Positions 42,672 through 52,136 are shown, counted from the first letter of the stretch. The stretch is 64,000 nt of DNA from Paraburkholderia polaris (GCF_012927345.1 NZ_JABBGJ010000018.1:62001-126000); one strand, 5' to 3'. The notes: generated by a model from the sequence alone, not told the origin. A program made the numbers and translations.

Positions 42672-42755
42672 CGAGGCGTGGGGCCGCGCGGAGCGGCGGG
42701 AAAGGGCTGCCTCGCGACAAGCAGCCTTTCCGAGGCCGGGGAGACACGCGGCGCT

Positions 42756-43367
42756 TTATCCGCGTCCCTGCGCGGCGTCGTCCGGCACGGATGAATCGCC
42801 GAGCCCCAAGGTGCGCTGCATCAGCGTGGTGTCGAGCCAGCGGCCATGCTTGAACCCAACTGCCTTCAATGTGCCGGTCAGTTCGAAACCCAGTTGTGCA
42901 TGCAGGGACAGCGACCCGCCGCTGCCGCCGTCGGCGATCACGGCGACCATCTGGCGCCACGGTCCGGTTTCGCAGCGTTCGATCAGCGCCTGCAATAACA
43001 CGCGCCCCAGGCCTCGGCCGCGATATGCGTCGCTCACGTAGATTGAATCTTCGATCGTGTTGCGATAGGCGGCGCGCGGCCGGTAAGGCGTCGCGTAGCA
43101 ATAGCCGGCGACTGCGCCGTCGATCTCGGCCACCATGTAGGGCAACCCGTGACTGCGCACCGACGCGAGCCGCGTGCGCAGGTCGTCGACGGAAGGCGGC
43201 ATTTCTTCGAACGAAGCGACGCCGGTCAGTACGTGGTGCGCGTAGATCGCCTGGATCGCGGGCAGGTCGGCTTCGGTGGCGTCGCGGATCACGGGCGCGG
43301 TGGGCGGCAGGGTGGCGGCCGAGTCGGCTGAATGGGGCGTGGAGGGCGCGGGGCGGGTGGTGCTCAT
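42756..43367 (-). CDS. GNAT-family N-acetyltransferase (phosphinothricin acetyltransferase-like)
   Basis: A 203-residue acetyltransferase. VIRDATEADLPAIQAIYAHH, FEEMPPSVDDLRTRLASV, GYCYATPYRPRAAYRNTIED, SIYVSDAYRGRGLGRVLLQA (acetyl-CoA loop) and LHAQLGFELTGTLKAVGFKH follow the Pat/Bar-type family closely. The first 25 residues are low-complexity. Family members acetylate phosphinothricin, methionine sulfone or similar amines; the natural substrate here is unknown. Confidence 0.87.
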   Translation of the reverse strand: MSTTRPAPSTPHSADSAATLPPTAPVIRDATEADLPAIQAIYAHHVLTGVASFEEMPPSVDDLRTRLASVRSHGLPYMVAEIDGAVAGYCYATPYRPRAAYRNTIEDSIYVSDAYRGRGLGRVLLQALIERCETGPWRQMVAVIADGGSGGSLSLHAQLGFELTGTLKAVGFKHGRWLDTTLMQRTLGLGDSSVPDDAAQGRG

Positions 43368-43518
43368 ACGTGATCCTGTCGTGGCCAGTGGTTCTGGGGA
43401 TAGGTTTTACTATGCCCGCCGAGCGCACGAATTTGAAGCGAGTCAAAAATCGCCCCAATCTATAGGGAGTATCAGCGCATCCACGGGTGACCGGCGTGAT
43501 CCCGCGCCTGGCGTGGAG

Positions 43519-43542
43519 CGCCACGGCCATGCGGCCGTGGCG
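43519..43542. terminator. GC-rich perfect hairpin
   Basis: CGCCACGGCC and GGCCGTGGCG form a 10-bp stem with an ATGC loop, 54 bp beyond the stop of the small secreted protein gene. There is no T-run. Confidence 0.35.
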
Positions 43543-43596
43543 GGCCCTACGGATTTTCGTCGCGAAGATGCCCGCGCGTGGCGTGCATTCCGGCGA

Positions 43597-43872
43597 TCAG
43601 TTATGCGAGTACGTATCCGGCTGCGTCACATGCTCACGGTGATGCTTTGCCTTGTGCTTCGGCTTGGCCTTGGCCCGCGCATGCGCGGCGGATTGTGGTT
43701 GCTGCTGGGCTTGCGGCTGTTGAGCCTGCGCGCCTGGCGCGGGTGCCGGATGGGCATTGCCGGACGGCAGCGTGCTCTGGCCTTCGCCGAAGCGATAAGT
43801 CTGCGAGGTTTGCGCGTACGCGGTGGCGGACAGCGTCAGGGCGGCAACCGCGAGGCCAATCGAAAACTTCAT
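43597..43872 (-). CDS. Small secreted Gln/Ala/Lys/His-rich protein
   Basis: A 91-residue protein with a clear signal peptide (MKFSIGLAVAALTLSATAYA, then QTSQTYRFGEGQS). The mature part is low-complexity: Pro/Ala/Gln-rich, then Lys/His-rich (AKAKPKHKAKHHREHV). AAGGAGGAT upstream of ATG 43872 is strong. No domain is recognised. It could be a periplasmic or surface polycation; the His-rich end might bind metal (inference). Confidence 0.7.
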   Translation of the reverse strand: MKFSIGLAVAALTLSATAYAQTSQTYRFGEGQSTLPSGNAHPAPAPGAQAQQPQAQQQPQSAAHARAKAKPKHKAKHHREHVTQPDTYSHN

Positions 43873-43876
43873 GAAT

Positions 43877-44038
43877 CTATCCTCCTTCTGAACGAGCCCG
43901 TGAGGATACCGCACTGCGGATCGCGGCGAGCGGGTTGCCGGCTTGCAGGCCAGCGAGGGTGTCGACGGTATCGCTGGTGTCGGTGGCTTCGGTCCCTGCA
44001 AATGCGGACGATTGGGTCGGTGACGCGAAGTCGGTCAT
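43877..44038 (-). pseudogene. N-terminal remnant of a CMD-domain (carboxymuconolactone decarboxylase-like) gene
   Basis: A 53-codon frame starts at the ATG that overlaps the LysR stop codon (ATGA). DTVDTLAGLQAGNPLAAIRS resembles the N-terminal segment of the CMD-domain protein family (Avi_7170 type). Frame and similarity end after about 45 residues, and the catalytic domain is missing. It is probably what remains of a gene once coupled to the LysR regulator. It could also be an unrelated small gene. Confidence 0.4.
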
Positions 44039-45018
44039 GTCTGCTCCGGATGTTTGATGCGCGTACGCGAGACGCGCGTTTCGCGCTGTAGCAGCGCATC
44101 GTGTTCCTGGGCGGGATGCAGCACGACGCCTTCGAGCAGTTCGCGGGTCGCGCGTTCGATCGATTGCAGCAGCGCGTCGACGGCGGCGCGGCGCGGTTTG
44201 CCCGCCGGTGTCACAACGCCGAAGAAAAACGGAATCGCGCAGTCGAGCGGCCGCGCCGTCACGCCTTCAATCGATAGGCCGAGACCGGTGGCGGGATCGA
44301 CGATCGCGACACCGGCCCCGGCGCGAGCGGCCATCACCGCATTCAAGGATGCATTGGTTTCGAGAAACACGTCGGCGGAAATGCGCGTGGCCGCGAACGC
44401 CGCGTCGATTCGATGCCGCAACCGAAACCGGTTCGCCACGGTGACGATGCGCCGCTTCGCCAGATCGCGCAGCGCAATGTGCGGCAGAGCGGCGAGCGGG
44501 TCGCCGCTCTGCACGAGCGCCACGCAGGGCGCTTCGGCGATCCAGTGGATGTCGAGTCCCGCATGCCCGATCGGTAAGGTGACCAGACCGATATCCGCGG
44601 TACGGGTCAGGATTTCATGCACGACATGTTCCGCCGACAAACTGCGTAACTGGAATTGCGGCGCGTGACCGAGCGGCGGCAGCGAGGCGATGGCGGGCGG
44701 CACGATCGACGCAGCCAGTGCGGGTGTGGCCGCCACGCGCAGCGGCTCCGCTTCGCTGAGGCCGATGGCGCGCGCCCGTTGCTCGATGCTCTTGAGCCCG
44801 ATCAGCGAGCGCTCGACTTCTTCGTAAAGCAGAAACGCACGATGCGTCGGCGTGACACGCGGGCCATTGCGATTGAACAGTGCATAGCCGAGATCCGCTT
44901 CGAGCTCCTGGATCTGGCGCGTGACGGCCGGCTGCGAGCGTTCGAGCAAACGTCCCGCACCAGTGATGCTGCCGGCGGACATGACCGCCGAAAACGCTTC
45001 GAGTTGATGCAGCTCCAT
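44035..45018 (-). CDS. LysR-family transcriptional regulator
   Basis: A 327-residue regulator with the N-terminal helix-turn-helix MELHQLEAFSAVMSAGSITG, then AGRLLERSQPAVTRQIQELE, and a LysR substrate-binding domain. MELHQL is the usual start; an in-frame ATG five codons earlier is possible. It is divergent from the branched-chain amino-acid-type ABC operon and may control it; the 350-bp gap contains TATATAAT-rich sequence near its own start. Its 3' end overlaps a CMD-gene remnant. Confidence 0.92.
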   Translation of the reverse strand: MELHQLEAFSAVMSAGSITGAGRLLERSQPAVTRQIQELEADLGYALFNRNGPRVTPTHRAFLLYEEVERSLIGLKSIEQRARAIGLSEAEPLRVAATPALAASIVPPAIASLPPLGHAPQFQLRSLSAEHVVHEILTRTADIGLVTLPIGHAGLDIHWIAEAPCVALVQSGDPLAALPHIALRDLAKRRIVTVANRFRLRHRIDAAFAATRISADVFLETNASLNAVMAARAGAGVAIVDPATGLGLSIEGVTARPLDCAIPFFFGVVTPAGKPRRAAVDALLQSIERATRELLEGVVLHPAQEHDALLQRETRVSRTRIKHPEQT

Positions 45019-45368
45019 GGCTCGCCCTGGCAATTCGGTCCGCGCATTGTAGGGTCGTCTAAATACGGGATTTATATAATCAATTCCGATATCGACAGCC
45101 GAAAAAATGCGAAGCGGATCGGCGGGAGAGTGCGTGGCGTCTCAGGTTTCGTTCTATACGGCGCGTGTCGAAAGAAAGAAAAATCAATGGCATCAAGGCG
45201 ATGCCTTAGCGTGTCTGCGCATGACCATGAGTCGAGGCTCATCACGTCGTCTTGTGCGCGCAGAGGCAGGTTCGCCAACGTGATAACCATATTCCCAAAA
45301 CTTCGTTGGGTCGCCGGAATTCACCGTGGTTACATGGCCTCACTTTGAAGATCACAGTTGGGGCAAAC
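45019..45368. other. Divergent control region between LysR and the ABC operon
   Basis: No gene in 350 bp. It contains an A/T-rich segment at 45058-45090 next to the LysR start and small hairpins, GGCATC-GATGCC near 45189 and ATGAG-CTCAT near 45229. I see no clear LysR box. Confidence 0.4.
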
Positions 45369-46565
45369 ATGAAACACGGATCCAAATCGTCGCGGACCAG
45401 CTGGTCACGCTGGCTGAAAACGCTGCCGGTGCTCGCCGCCGTGGTGGGCATCGCAGCAAGTTCGCCGGCCTATGCCGGCGCCGCGGCGGGCGAGCCGTAT
45501 CTGATCGGCGTGAGCGGGCCGCTTACCGGACAGGACGCGCAATACGGCACGCAGTGGAAGCGCGGCTTCGATCTCGCGTTGGAGCAGATCAATAGCGAGG
45601 GTGGCATCAAGGGCCGCCCACTCGCATACGACTTCGAGGACAGCCGTGGCGACCCGCGCCAGGCGGTATCGATTGCGCAGAAGTTTGTCGGCGATCCGCG
45701 CATTCTGCTGGAGTTAGGCGACCTGTCGAGCACGACCTCGATGGCGGCCTCGCCGATTTATCAGCGCGGACAACTCGTGCAATTCGGCTTCACCAATTCG
45801 CACCCTGACTTCACGAAGGGTGGCGACTACATGTGGAGCACGGCGCTTAGCCAGGCCGAAGAGCAGCCGCTGCTCGCGCACTACGCGACAAAAGAACTCG
45901 GCTTCAAGCGCATTGCGGTGCTCTATCTGAACACCGACTGGGGCCGCACCAGCAAGGACATTTTCGCGAAGGCTGCCGCGCAGGATGGCGCGCAGGTCGT
46001 TGCAGCGGAAGGTTATCAGCCGACCGAAAAAGATTTCCGCGCGACGCTGGTGCGCGTGAACGAAGCGAAACCCGACTCGCTCGTGCTGATCTCGTACTAC
46101 GCGGACGGTGCGCAGATCGTACGTCAGGCGCGCTCGTCGGGTTTGACGCAACCCATCGCGGCAGTGGGTTCGGTCTATTCGCCGAAGTTTCTCGAACTGG
46201 GCGGCGAGGCTGTGAACGGCGTATTCACCGAATCGAATTTCTTCCCCGGCGACAAGCGGCCTGAAGTGCAGGACTTCGTGCAGCGTTATCGCGCGAAGTA
46301 CAACGGCGAGCCCGATACCTTCGCCGCGCGCGCTTACGACGCGATGATCATCTCGGCGGAAGTCATGCGCCGCTACGGCGTGACTCGTCAGGCGGTGCAT
46401 GACGGCCTGAAGCAGATCAAGGATGTGCCGAGCCTGATCTTCGGCAAGGTGCAGTTCGATCGAGAGACGCGCCGCGTGGCCGGCGCGCGCAGCGTGTATC
46501 TGGTCGTCAAGGACAATCAGTTCACGCAATGGGACGGTGCGAAGCCGCTGGTCGCTTCCAAATAA
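45369..46565 (+). CDS. Branched-chain amino-acid-type ABC transporter, periplasmic binding protein
   Basis: A 398-residue Leu/Ile/Val-binding-family protein (PBP type 1 fold). The signal peptide is cut near SPAYAGA. Typical blocks are PYLIGVSGPLTGQDAQYGTQ, GFDLALEQINSEGGIKGRPL, FEDSRGDPRQAVSIAQKFV and YNGEPDTFAARAYDAMIISA. The ATG at 45369 gives a proper signal; the frame is open further upstream without a start signal. It leads a four-gene operon with a fused permease and two ATPases. Ligand unknown; amino acids, amides or aromatic acids are all possible. Confidence 0.92.
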   Translation: MKHGSKSSRTSWSRWLKTLPVLAAVVGIAASSPAYAGAAAGEPYLIGVSGPLTGQDAQYGTQWKRGFDLALEQINSEGGIKGRPLAYDFEDSRGDPRQAVSIAQKFVGDPRILLELGDLSSTTSMAASPIYQRGQLVQFGFTNSHPDFTKGGDYMWSTALSQAEEQPLLAHYATKELGFKRIAVLYLNTDWGRTSKDIFAKAAAQDGAQVVAAEGYQPTEKDFRATLVRVNEAKPDSLVLISYYADGAQIVRQARSSGLTQPIAAVGSVYSPKFLELGGEAVNGVFTESNFFPGDKRPEVQDFVQRYRAKYNGEPDTFAARAYDAMIISAEVMRRYGVTRQAVHDGLKQIKDVPSLIFGKVQFDRETRRVAGARSVYLVVKDNQFTQWDGAKPLVASK

Positions 46566-46634
46566 CACCGCCGCAATGCACAAGCAACGCCTAAGCAGCG
46601 CTCACGTGTCTGCTTCTCACCGGAACTGAATGCA

Positions 46635-48458
46635 ATGGCTTCATGGCTCGACTACACGATCAACGGACTGATCGTCGGCAATATCTATGCATTGCTGGCG
46701 GTCGGCCTGGCGCTGATCTTCGGCGTGTCGCATCTGATCAATTTTGCGCACGGCTCGGTGTACATGATCGGCAGCTTCATCGGCTGGCTGTGTCTGACGC
46801 GGTTCGGATTTCCGTTGCCGCTAGCGTTGCTCGCGGTGGTGGTCGGCTGCGGGCTGCTGGGCATCGCGATTGAGCGCATCGGCTTGCGGCCGCTACAGGG
46901 CGCGGCGCGCATCGCCCCGTTGCTCGCGACGATCGGCATCAGCTTCGTGCTCGATCAATGCGCGCAGTTGCTGTTTGGCGCCGATCCGCGGCCGGTGCCG
47001 AGCACGCTGCCCGATTGGCACTTTCGCCTTGGCGGCGCCACGATCGGCTCGCTGGATCTGCTGATTGCCGGCATCGGCGTGACGGCGGCGGCAGTGCTCT
47101 ATGTGTTTTTGCGCTTCACGCGTTTGGGTTGGGCTGTACGCGCAACCGCGCAGGACCGGGACGCGGCACAGCAGATGGGCGTCAACGTCAATGGCGTCAA
47201 TCAGGCGGTGTTTGCGATCGCGTGCGCGCTCGGCGGCGTGAGCGGCCTGCTGGTCGGCATGTACTACAACAGCATCGATCCGGCGATGGGCTTCCAGGCC
47301 ACGCTCAAGGGCGTGGTGGCGTTGCTGATCGGCGGTCTGGGCAACGTGCCGGGCGCGATTGTCGGCAGCCTGCTGCTGGGTCTGGTGGAGAGCTATGGTG
47401 TGGCGATCTTCGGTACCAGCTACCGCGATCTGTTTGCATTCGTGTTGCTCCTGCTGTTTCTGGTGTGGCGTCCCAACGGACTCTTTAGCGGCAGCCGCCG
47501 ATTGCCGCCCGAGCCGATGACCGGCACTTTCCTGTCCGCGGGCAAAGCGGTGAAAGTGCCGCGCGCCGTGGTGCTTGCTCTCGCGCTGGCTGCGGTTGTG
47601 CTGCCGTTCGTTGCCACCTCGTCCTATCTCCTGCAAACCCTCACCAATGCCTGGCTGTACGGAATGTTGGCGTTGAGCCTGACCCTGGTGGCGGGCACGG
47701 TCGGACAGATTTCGCTTGGCCATGCCGCACTGCTGGTAATCGGCGCGTACGCATCTGCGTTGCTGTCGACCAACCTCGGCTGGTCGCCGGTCGTGACGAT
47801 CTTTTGCGCCGGCCTGATCACCGCCGCGCTCGGCACGCTGCTGGTCTATCCGGCATTCCGTTTGCGTGGCCACTACGTGTCGATTGCGACGCTCGGCATC
47901 GGCGAAGTTGTGAGCCTCGTGATCCTCAACTGGGACAGTCTGACGCGTGGCCCGCTCGGCATCGCGGGCATCGCGCCGCTGTCGGTATTCGGCTGGACGC
48001 CGGACAGCGCGCGTGCGATCTACTGGTTCGCGCTCGGCGTGCTGATCGTGCTGGCGCTGCTGCAAACACGGCTGTTGGGCTCGCATCTGGGCCGCACGCT
48101 GCGGGCCATTCGCGAAGACGAGGTTGCTGCGCGCTCGCACGGGATTCGTCCGAATCGTTACAAGGCAATCGCGTTTGCGTTCGGTGGGCTGGCCGCCGGC
48201 ATCAGCGGTGGGATCGCAGCGCATCTGTATAGCTACATCAACAACCAGACCTTCGACTCGCAAGTGTCGATCCTCGCCTTGACGATGGTGATTCTCGGTG
48301 GTCTCGGCAACGTACTGGGTGGCATTGTCGGCGCGGTGGCGCTGATCGGCTTGCCGGAGATTTTCCGCTGGGCTGCCGACTATCGGATGCTGATCTACGG
48401 ACTGGTACTGCTGTTGCTGGTGCGGTTCAGGCCGCAGGGTTTGCTGGGAACGGTATGA
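46635..48458 (+). CDS. Fused LivH-LivM ABC permease
   Basis: A 607-residue membrane protein in which both permease subunits of a branched-chain amino-acid-type ABC transporter are joined. Residues 1-290 match LivH (INGLIVGNIYALLAVGLALI, LINFAHGSVYMIG, LLIGGLGNVPGAIVGSLLLG), and 310-607 match LivM (LALSLTLVAGTVGQISLGHA, TLRAIREDEVAARSHGI, MVILGGLGNVLGGIVGAVAL). There is no stop or frameshift between them. It is encoded 11 bp before the first ATPase. Confidence 0.94.
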   Translation: MASWLDYTINGLIVGNIYALLAVGLALIFGVSHLINFAHGSVYMIGSFIGWLCLTRFGFPLPLALLAVVVGCGLLGIAIERIGLRPLQGAARIAPLLATIGISFVLDQCAQLLFGADPRPVPSTLPDWHFRLGGATIGSLDLLIAGIGVTAAAVLYVFLRFTRLGWAVRATAQDRDAAQQMGVNVNGVNQAVFAIACALGGVSGLLVGMYYNSIDPAMGFQATLKGVVALLIGGLGNVPGAIVGSLLLGLVESYGVAIFGTSYRDLFAFVLLLLFLVWRPNGLFSGSRRLPPEPMTGTFLSAGKAVKVPRAVVLALALAAVVLPFVATSSYLLQTLTNAWLYGMLALSLTLVAGTVGQISLGHAALLVIGAYASALLSTNLGWSPVVTIFCAGLITAALGTLLVYPAFRLRGHYVSIATLGIGEVVSLVILNWDSLTRGPLGIAGIAPLSVFGWTPDSARAIYWFALGVLIVLALLQTRLLGSHLGRTLRAIREDEVAARSHGIRPNRYKAIAFAFGGLAAGISGGIAAHLYSYINNQTFDSQVSILALTMVILGGLGNVLGGIVGAVALIGLPEIFRWAADYRMLIYGLVLLLLVRFRPQGLLGTV

Positions 48459-48468
48459 CGGAGCGCAC

Positions 48469-49311
48469 ATGACACAGACTCTTCTCGATGTGCGCGGCGT
48501 GACGCGGCGCTTCGGCGGACTGACCGCGGTGAACGGAGTCGATCTTTCGATTTCGGAAGGCGAACTCATCAGCGTGATCGGACCGAACGGCGCGGGCAAG
48601 TCGACGCTGTTCAATCTGATCACCGGGCTCGATACGCCGGACGCGGGCCGTGTGCAATTCGACGGCCGCGACATCACCGGCGTGCGGCCGGAAAAGCTTG
48701 CCGCGCTCGGGCTTGCGCGGACGTTTCAACATGGCCGGGTGTTCGGCAATCTGAGCGTGCTCGACAACGTGTTGATCGGCGCGCACGCACGTTTGCGCGT
48801 CGCTCGCACGGGTTGGCCGATTGTCGGCGCCATCGCCGAAGTAGCACGCGCACTTATCGGTCCGGCTTCAGTCCGCCGTGAAGATGCGGCGCTGCGCGCC
48901 GAAGTGCGCGAGATCATCGCGGGGTTTGGCGAGCGCCTGACGCCGCGCATCGATCATCCGGCGCATAGCCTGTCGTATGCGAACCGGCGGCGTGTCGAGA
49001 TTGCCCGCGCGCTCGCCTTGCATCCGCGCATCCTGTTGCTCGACGAGCCGACGGCCGGCATGAACGAGTCCGAAACCGCCGAAATGCTGGTGCTGATTCA
49101 GCAACTGAAAGCGCGCGGGCTGACCATCCTGCTGATCGAACACAAGCTCGACATGGTGATGCGGCTATCAGATCGCGTGATCGTGCTCGACAACGGCGGG
49201 AAAATCGCTGAAGGCTTGCCGCGCGACGTGCGCAACGATCCGCGTGTGATCGAAGCGTATCTGGGTCATCGCAATGTCGGCGGCGCGGCGGCCGTGCGCG
49301 TGGCGGCCTGA
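48469..49311 (+). CDS. ABC transporter ATPase (LivG-type)
   Basis: A 280-residue nucleotide-binding subunit. Walker A GPNGAGKST lies at 38-46, Q-loop in ARTFQHGRVF, a variant signature HSLSYANRRRVEIARALAL (LivG proteins have LSYG/N instead of LSGG), Walker B ILLLDEPTAGMN, and H-loop LIEHKLDMVM. It works with the fused permease and LivF-type partner. Confidence 0.94.
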   Translation: MTQTLLDVRGVTRRFGGLTAVNGVDLSISEGELISVIGPNGAGKSTLFNLITGLDTPDAGRVQFDGRDITGVRPEKLAALGLARTFQHGRVFGNLSVLDNVLIGAHARLRVARTGWPIVGAIAEVARALIGPASVRREDAALRAEVREIIAGFGERLTPRIDHPAHSLSYANRRRVEIARALALHPRILLLDEPTAGMNESETAEMLVLIQQLKARGLTILLIEHKLDMVMRLSDRVIVLDNGGKIAEGLPRDVRNDPRVIEAYLGHRNVGGAAAVRVAA

Positions 49312-49329
49312 ACTTCTGGAACATCGACG

Positions 49330-50070
49330 ATGAGCGACGCTTTACTGACACTCGAACATATCGAAACGTTTTACGGCCCCGTACAGGTGCATTTCGACGT
49401 CAATTTTCAAGTGCGGCGCGGGCAGATCGTGAGTCTGCTCGGCGGCAACGCGAGCGGCAAGTCGACCACGATGAAGCTGATTCTCGGTCTGCACAAGCCG
49501 CGCGCCGGCAGCATAACGTTCGAAGGCGAGGCGATCACAGGACTCAGTACGCCGCAGATCGTACGGCGCGGTGTCGGGTCGGTGCCCGAAGCGCGGCGGC
49601 TGTTCGGCGACATGACGGTGCGTGAAAATCTGCTGATGGGCGCCTATACACGGCGCGACCGCGTTTTCATCGACGAAGACTACGAGCGTGTGCTGGGTCT
49701 ATTTCCGCGCGTGAAAGAGCGTCTGACGCAAAAGGCCGGCACGCTCTCCGGCGGCGAGCAGCAGATGCTTGCCATGGCGCGCGCGCTGATGAGTCGGCCG
49801 AAGCTGATCTGCATGGACGAACCCACCATGGGTTTGTCGCCGCTCTATGTCGATAAAGTGCTGGAACTGATCGACACGATCAACCGGCAAGGCGTGACGT
49901 TCTTCATGGTCGAGCAGAACGCCAGCCTTGCTCTGGAGATCGCGCACTACGGCTATGTGTTGCAGACCGGCCGTGTCGTGCTTGAAGGCACGGCTGAGTC
50001 CCTGCTGGGCGACGAGCGGATCCGCGACGCGTATCTCGGCGGCGAGGCGGCGGCCACGACAGCATCCTGA
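49330..50070 (+). CDS. ABC transporter ATPase (LivF-type)
   Basis: A 246-residue nucleotide-binding subunit with Walker A GGNASGKST (38-46), signature TLSGGEQQMLAMARALM, Walker B LICMDEPTMGLSPLYVDKVL and VEQNASLALEIAHYGYVLQT, typical of LivF. It lies 18 bp after the LivG-type gene and ends the operon, which converges with the RpiR regulator. Confidence 0.94.
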   Translation: MSDALLTLEHIETFYGPVQVHFDVNFQVRRGQIVSLLGGNASGKSTTMKLILGLHKPRAGSITFEGEAITGLSTPQIVRRGVGSVPEARRLFGDMTVRENLLMGAYTRRDRVFIDEDYERVLGLFPRVKERLTQKAGTLSGGEQQMLAMARALMSRPKLICMDEPTMGLSPLYVDKVLELIDTINRQGVTFFMVEQNASLALEIAHYGYVLQTGRVVLEGTAESLLGDERIRDAYLGGEAAATTAS

Positions 50071-50229
50071 CGCAATCAACACGCTTCATCGAGTGCAGCG
50101 GGCGGTTTGTGCGGTTGCCGATCCGGTCCCCCGTGCATCGCGCCGCGAAGCAACATGCGCTTGCCACGCGTGGCGCGGCGGCCCCCGGTGAGCCGATCGT
50201 CAATCACGTGGCGTATCGCGAAAGCGGCT

Positions 50230-51135
50230 TCAAAGGTCGAACTGGTCGAATTCGCTTTGCAGTTCGCGGTTACGTGCAACGCGTTCGTCGATGCCTGGCC
50301 CAAGCCGTTCGACAATCGCCGAGATCAGCAGATTGAACAGGCACGTGAGCGGCGCCAGCGAATCCCAGAACTGACCGACATCGGTCTTCACCTGCAAAAG
50401 ATCGCCGTCGAATTCGCGCGCCCACGGACAGTAAATATCGGTGACGAGCGCGAAGGGCAGGCCGCGACGCGTGGCGGCTTCGCAATAGCGGCGCGCGATC
50501 ATCGAATAGGCGCGCGTATCGGTGATGATCAGATACGGTGACTTGAACTCAGAGTTCAGCGAATCGACATATGAGCCTGACATGCCGTCGGAATAGAACA
50601 CGCGCGGGCGGATGTACTCGAGGTAGCTGTAAAACGCGTTGCTGATGCCGCGTGTGGACTGAATACCGAGGATATAGACGGCGTCCGCATTCGAGATGCG
50701 GTCGGCCACGCGGGCGAACACCGGCGATTGCGCAAGCTGGTAGACATGCTGGATCGCGCCGATTTCAAGTTCGAGCGAGTGGGCGAGCGCCGGGTTAGGG
50801 GCGGGAATGGAAGCGTCAGGTCCGCTTGCGGCGGGTGTGGCTTCGTCGTGCTGGCCGGAGGCGCGGCGAAACGCATCGAGCCGGTCGGTGATCAGCCACG
50901 GGCGCTCCTGCGCGCCGCGCAGTTCGCGCTTCAGGTCATCGAGGTTCTGGTAGCCGATGCTGCGCAGGAACCGGCCGACCGAAATGCCGCTGGTGCCTGC
51001 TTGCTGGGCGATCTGGTCGGCGTTTTCGAGGCCGAGCCGGTCGAGATTCGCCAGCATGTAACTGGCGACGCGTTTGGAGGTCGGCGTGAGTTCGGCAAAG
51101 CGGGCTTCGACGGTTTGTGCAAAAGCGGTCGGCAT
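50230..51135 (-). CDS. RpiR/MurR-family transcriptional regulator
   Basis: A 301-residue regulator with an N-terminal RpiR helix-turn-helix (LTPTSKRVASYMLANLDRLG, then QIAQQAGTSGISVGRFLRSI) and a C-terminal SIS domain (VYILGIQSTRGISNAFYSYL, LIITDTRAYSMIARRYCEAA) that normally binds a phosphosugar. A Pro/Ala/Ser linker separates the domains. Its target is not evident: the convergent ABC operon or unlinked genes. Confidence 0.9.
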   Translation of the reverse strand: MPTAFAQTVEARFAELTPTSKRVASYMLANLDRLGLENADQIAQQAGTSGISVGRFLRSIGYQNLDDLKRELRGAQERPWLITDRLDAFRRASGQHDEATPAASGPDASIPAPNPALAHSLELEIGAIQHVYQLAQSPVFARVADRISNADAVYILGIQSTRGISNAFYSYLEYIRPRVFYSDGMSGSYVDSLNSEFKSPYLIITDTRAYSMIARRYCEAATRRGLPFALVTDIYCPWAREFDGDLLQVKTDVGQFWDSLAPLTCLFNLLISAIVERLGPGIDERVARNRELQSEFDQFDL

Positions 51136-51248
51136 CTTGGTCGCGGCGCGAGTGGTGGGTCGATCGTTGAGATGATGACATATTCAACCGACAGCCGACC
51201 CCGCGCGGTCCTAAAAATCAAGGAGCGCACGCGCGGGCGAGACACCGT

Positions 51249-52136
51249 TCAGACTGCCGGTCGTGCCGGTGCGGTCCGCGAGAAGCGGCGCGCGCCCGCT
51301 ACACACGCTACCACCACGACGGTCACCAGGATCATCTCGGGCGGCACCTGTTCGTGCAGCAGCAAGCCGGCGAGCAGCAGGCCAAAGAACGGTTGCAGCA
51401 ACTGCAGCTGCCCGACACCCGCGATGCCGCCGAGCGCCAGTCCGCGATACCAGAACACGAAGCCGATCAGCATGCTGAAGAGCGACACGTACGCGAGGCC
51501 CCACAGCGCCGCGTGGCTGACGCCTTCAAACGATGCCGGCCGCGCCCACCAGGCGAGCGGCAGCATCACCGGCAGCGACAGCACCAGTGCCCACGAAATC
51601 ACCTGCCAGCCGCCGAGATGGCGCGACAGCCGCGCGCCTTCGGCATAACCCAGGCCGCAGACGACGATCGCCGCCAGCATCAGCGCGTCGCCGAGCGGCG
51701 ATGCGCTGATGCCGTGGCGCAAGGCGAACGCGACCACCGCGCCGCTGCCAAGCGCCGAGAACAGCCAGAACGCCGGCTGCGGGCGCTCGCCGCCGCGCAG
51801 CACCCCGAAGATCGCGGTGGACAACGGCAGGAGCCCGACGAACACCACGGCGTGCGCGGCGCTTACGTGGCGCAGCGCGAGGGCGGTCAGGAGCGGAAAG
51901 CCGACCACCACGCCGAGCGCGACCACCACCAGCGGAATGAGATCGCGCTTGGCGGGCCGAGCCTGGCGAAACACGAGCAATAGCAATAGACCCAGCGTGC
52001 CCGCGATGGTCGCGCGCGCTACCGTCAGAAACACCGGATCGAGGCCCTGCACGGCGATGCGCGTGGCGGGCAGTGAGCCGCTGAAAATCAACACGCCCAC
52101 CATACCGCTCACCCAACCGTTCGTTGTCTTGTCCAT
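51249..52136 (-). CDS. EamA/DMT-family transporter
   Basis: A 295-residue inner-membrane exporter with ten hydrophobic segments in two EamA repeats (SGMVGVLIFSGSLPATRIAV; LWGLAYVSLFSMLIGFVFWY and LQPFFGLLLAGLLLHEQVPP). Members export amino acids or metabolites. It is divergent from a MocR regulator; the 116-bp shared region contains GTACAA-type sites, so the regulator probably controls it. Confidence 0.9.
   Translation of the reverse strand: MDKTTNGWVSGMVGVLIFSGSLPATRIAVQGLDPVFLTVARATIAGTLGLLLLLVFRQARPAKRDLIPLVVVALGVVVGFPLLTALALRHVSAAHAVVFVGLLPLSTAIFGVLRGGERPQPAFWLFSALGSGAVVAFALRHGISASPLGDALMLAAIVVCGLGYAEGARLSRHLGGWQVISWALVLSLPVMLPLAWWARPASFEGVSHAALWGLAYVSLFSMLIGFVFWYRGLALGGIAGVGQLQLLQPFFGLLLAGLLLHEQVPPEMILVTVVVVACVAGARRFSRTAPARPAV

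Noticed and set aside
42507..42794. Plus-strand frame with AVAN repeats between MerR and GNAT genes
   Set aside because: The reading frame is a by-product of the 12-bp repeat; no ribosome binding site, and it runs into the opposite-strand GNAT gene.
45054..45071. TTGTAGGGTCGTCTAAAT upstream of the LysR gene, similar at first sight to the GntR operator
   Set aside because: Only the left TTGTA-G agrees; the GAC core is out of register and the gene is outside the sugar-acid island.
46893..48677. 594-codon minus-strand frame opposite the LivHM permease
   Set aside because: Gln/His/Arg-rich with no domain; shadow of a hydrophobic protein gene.
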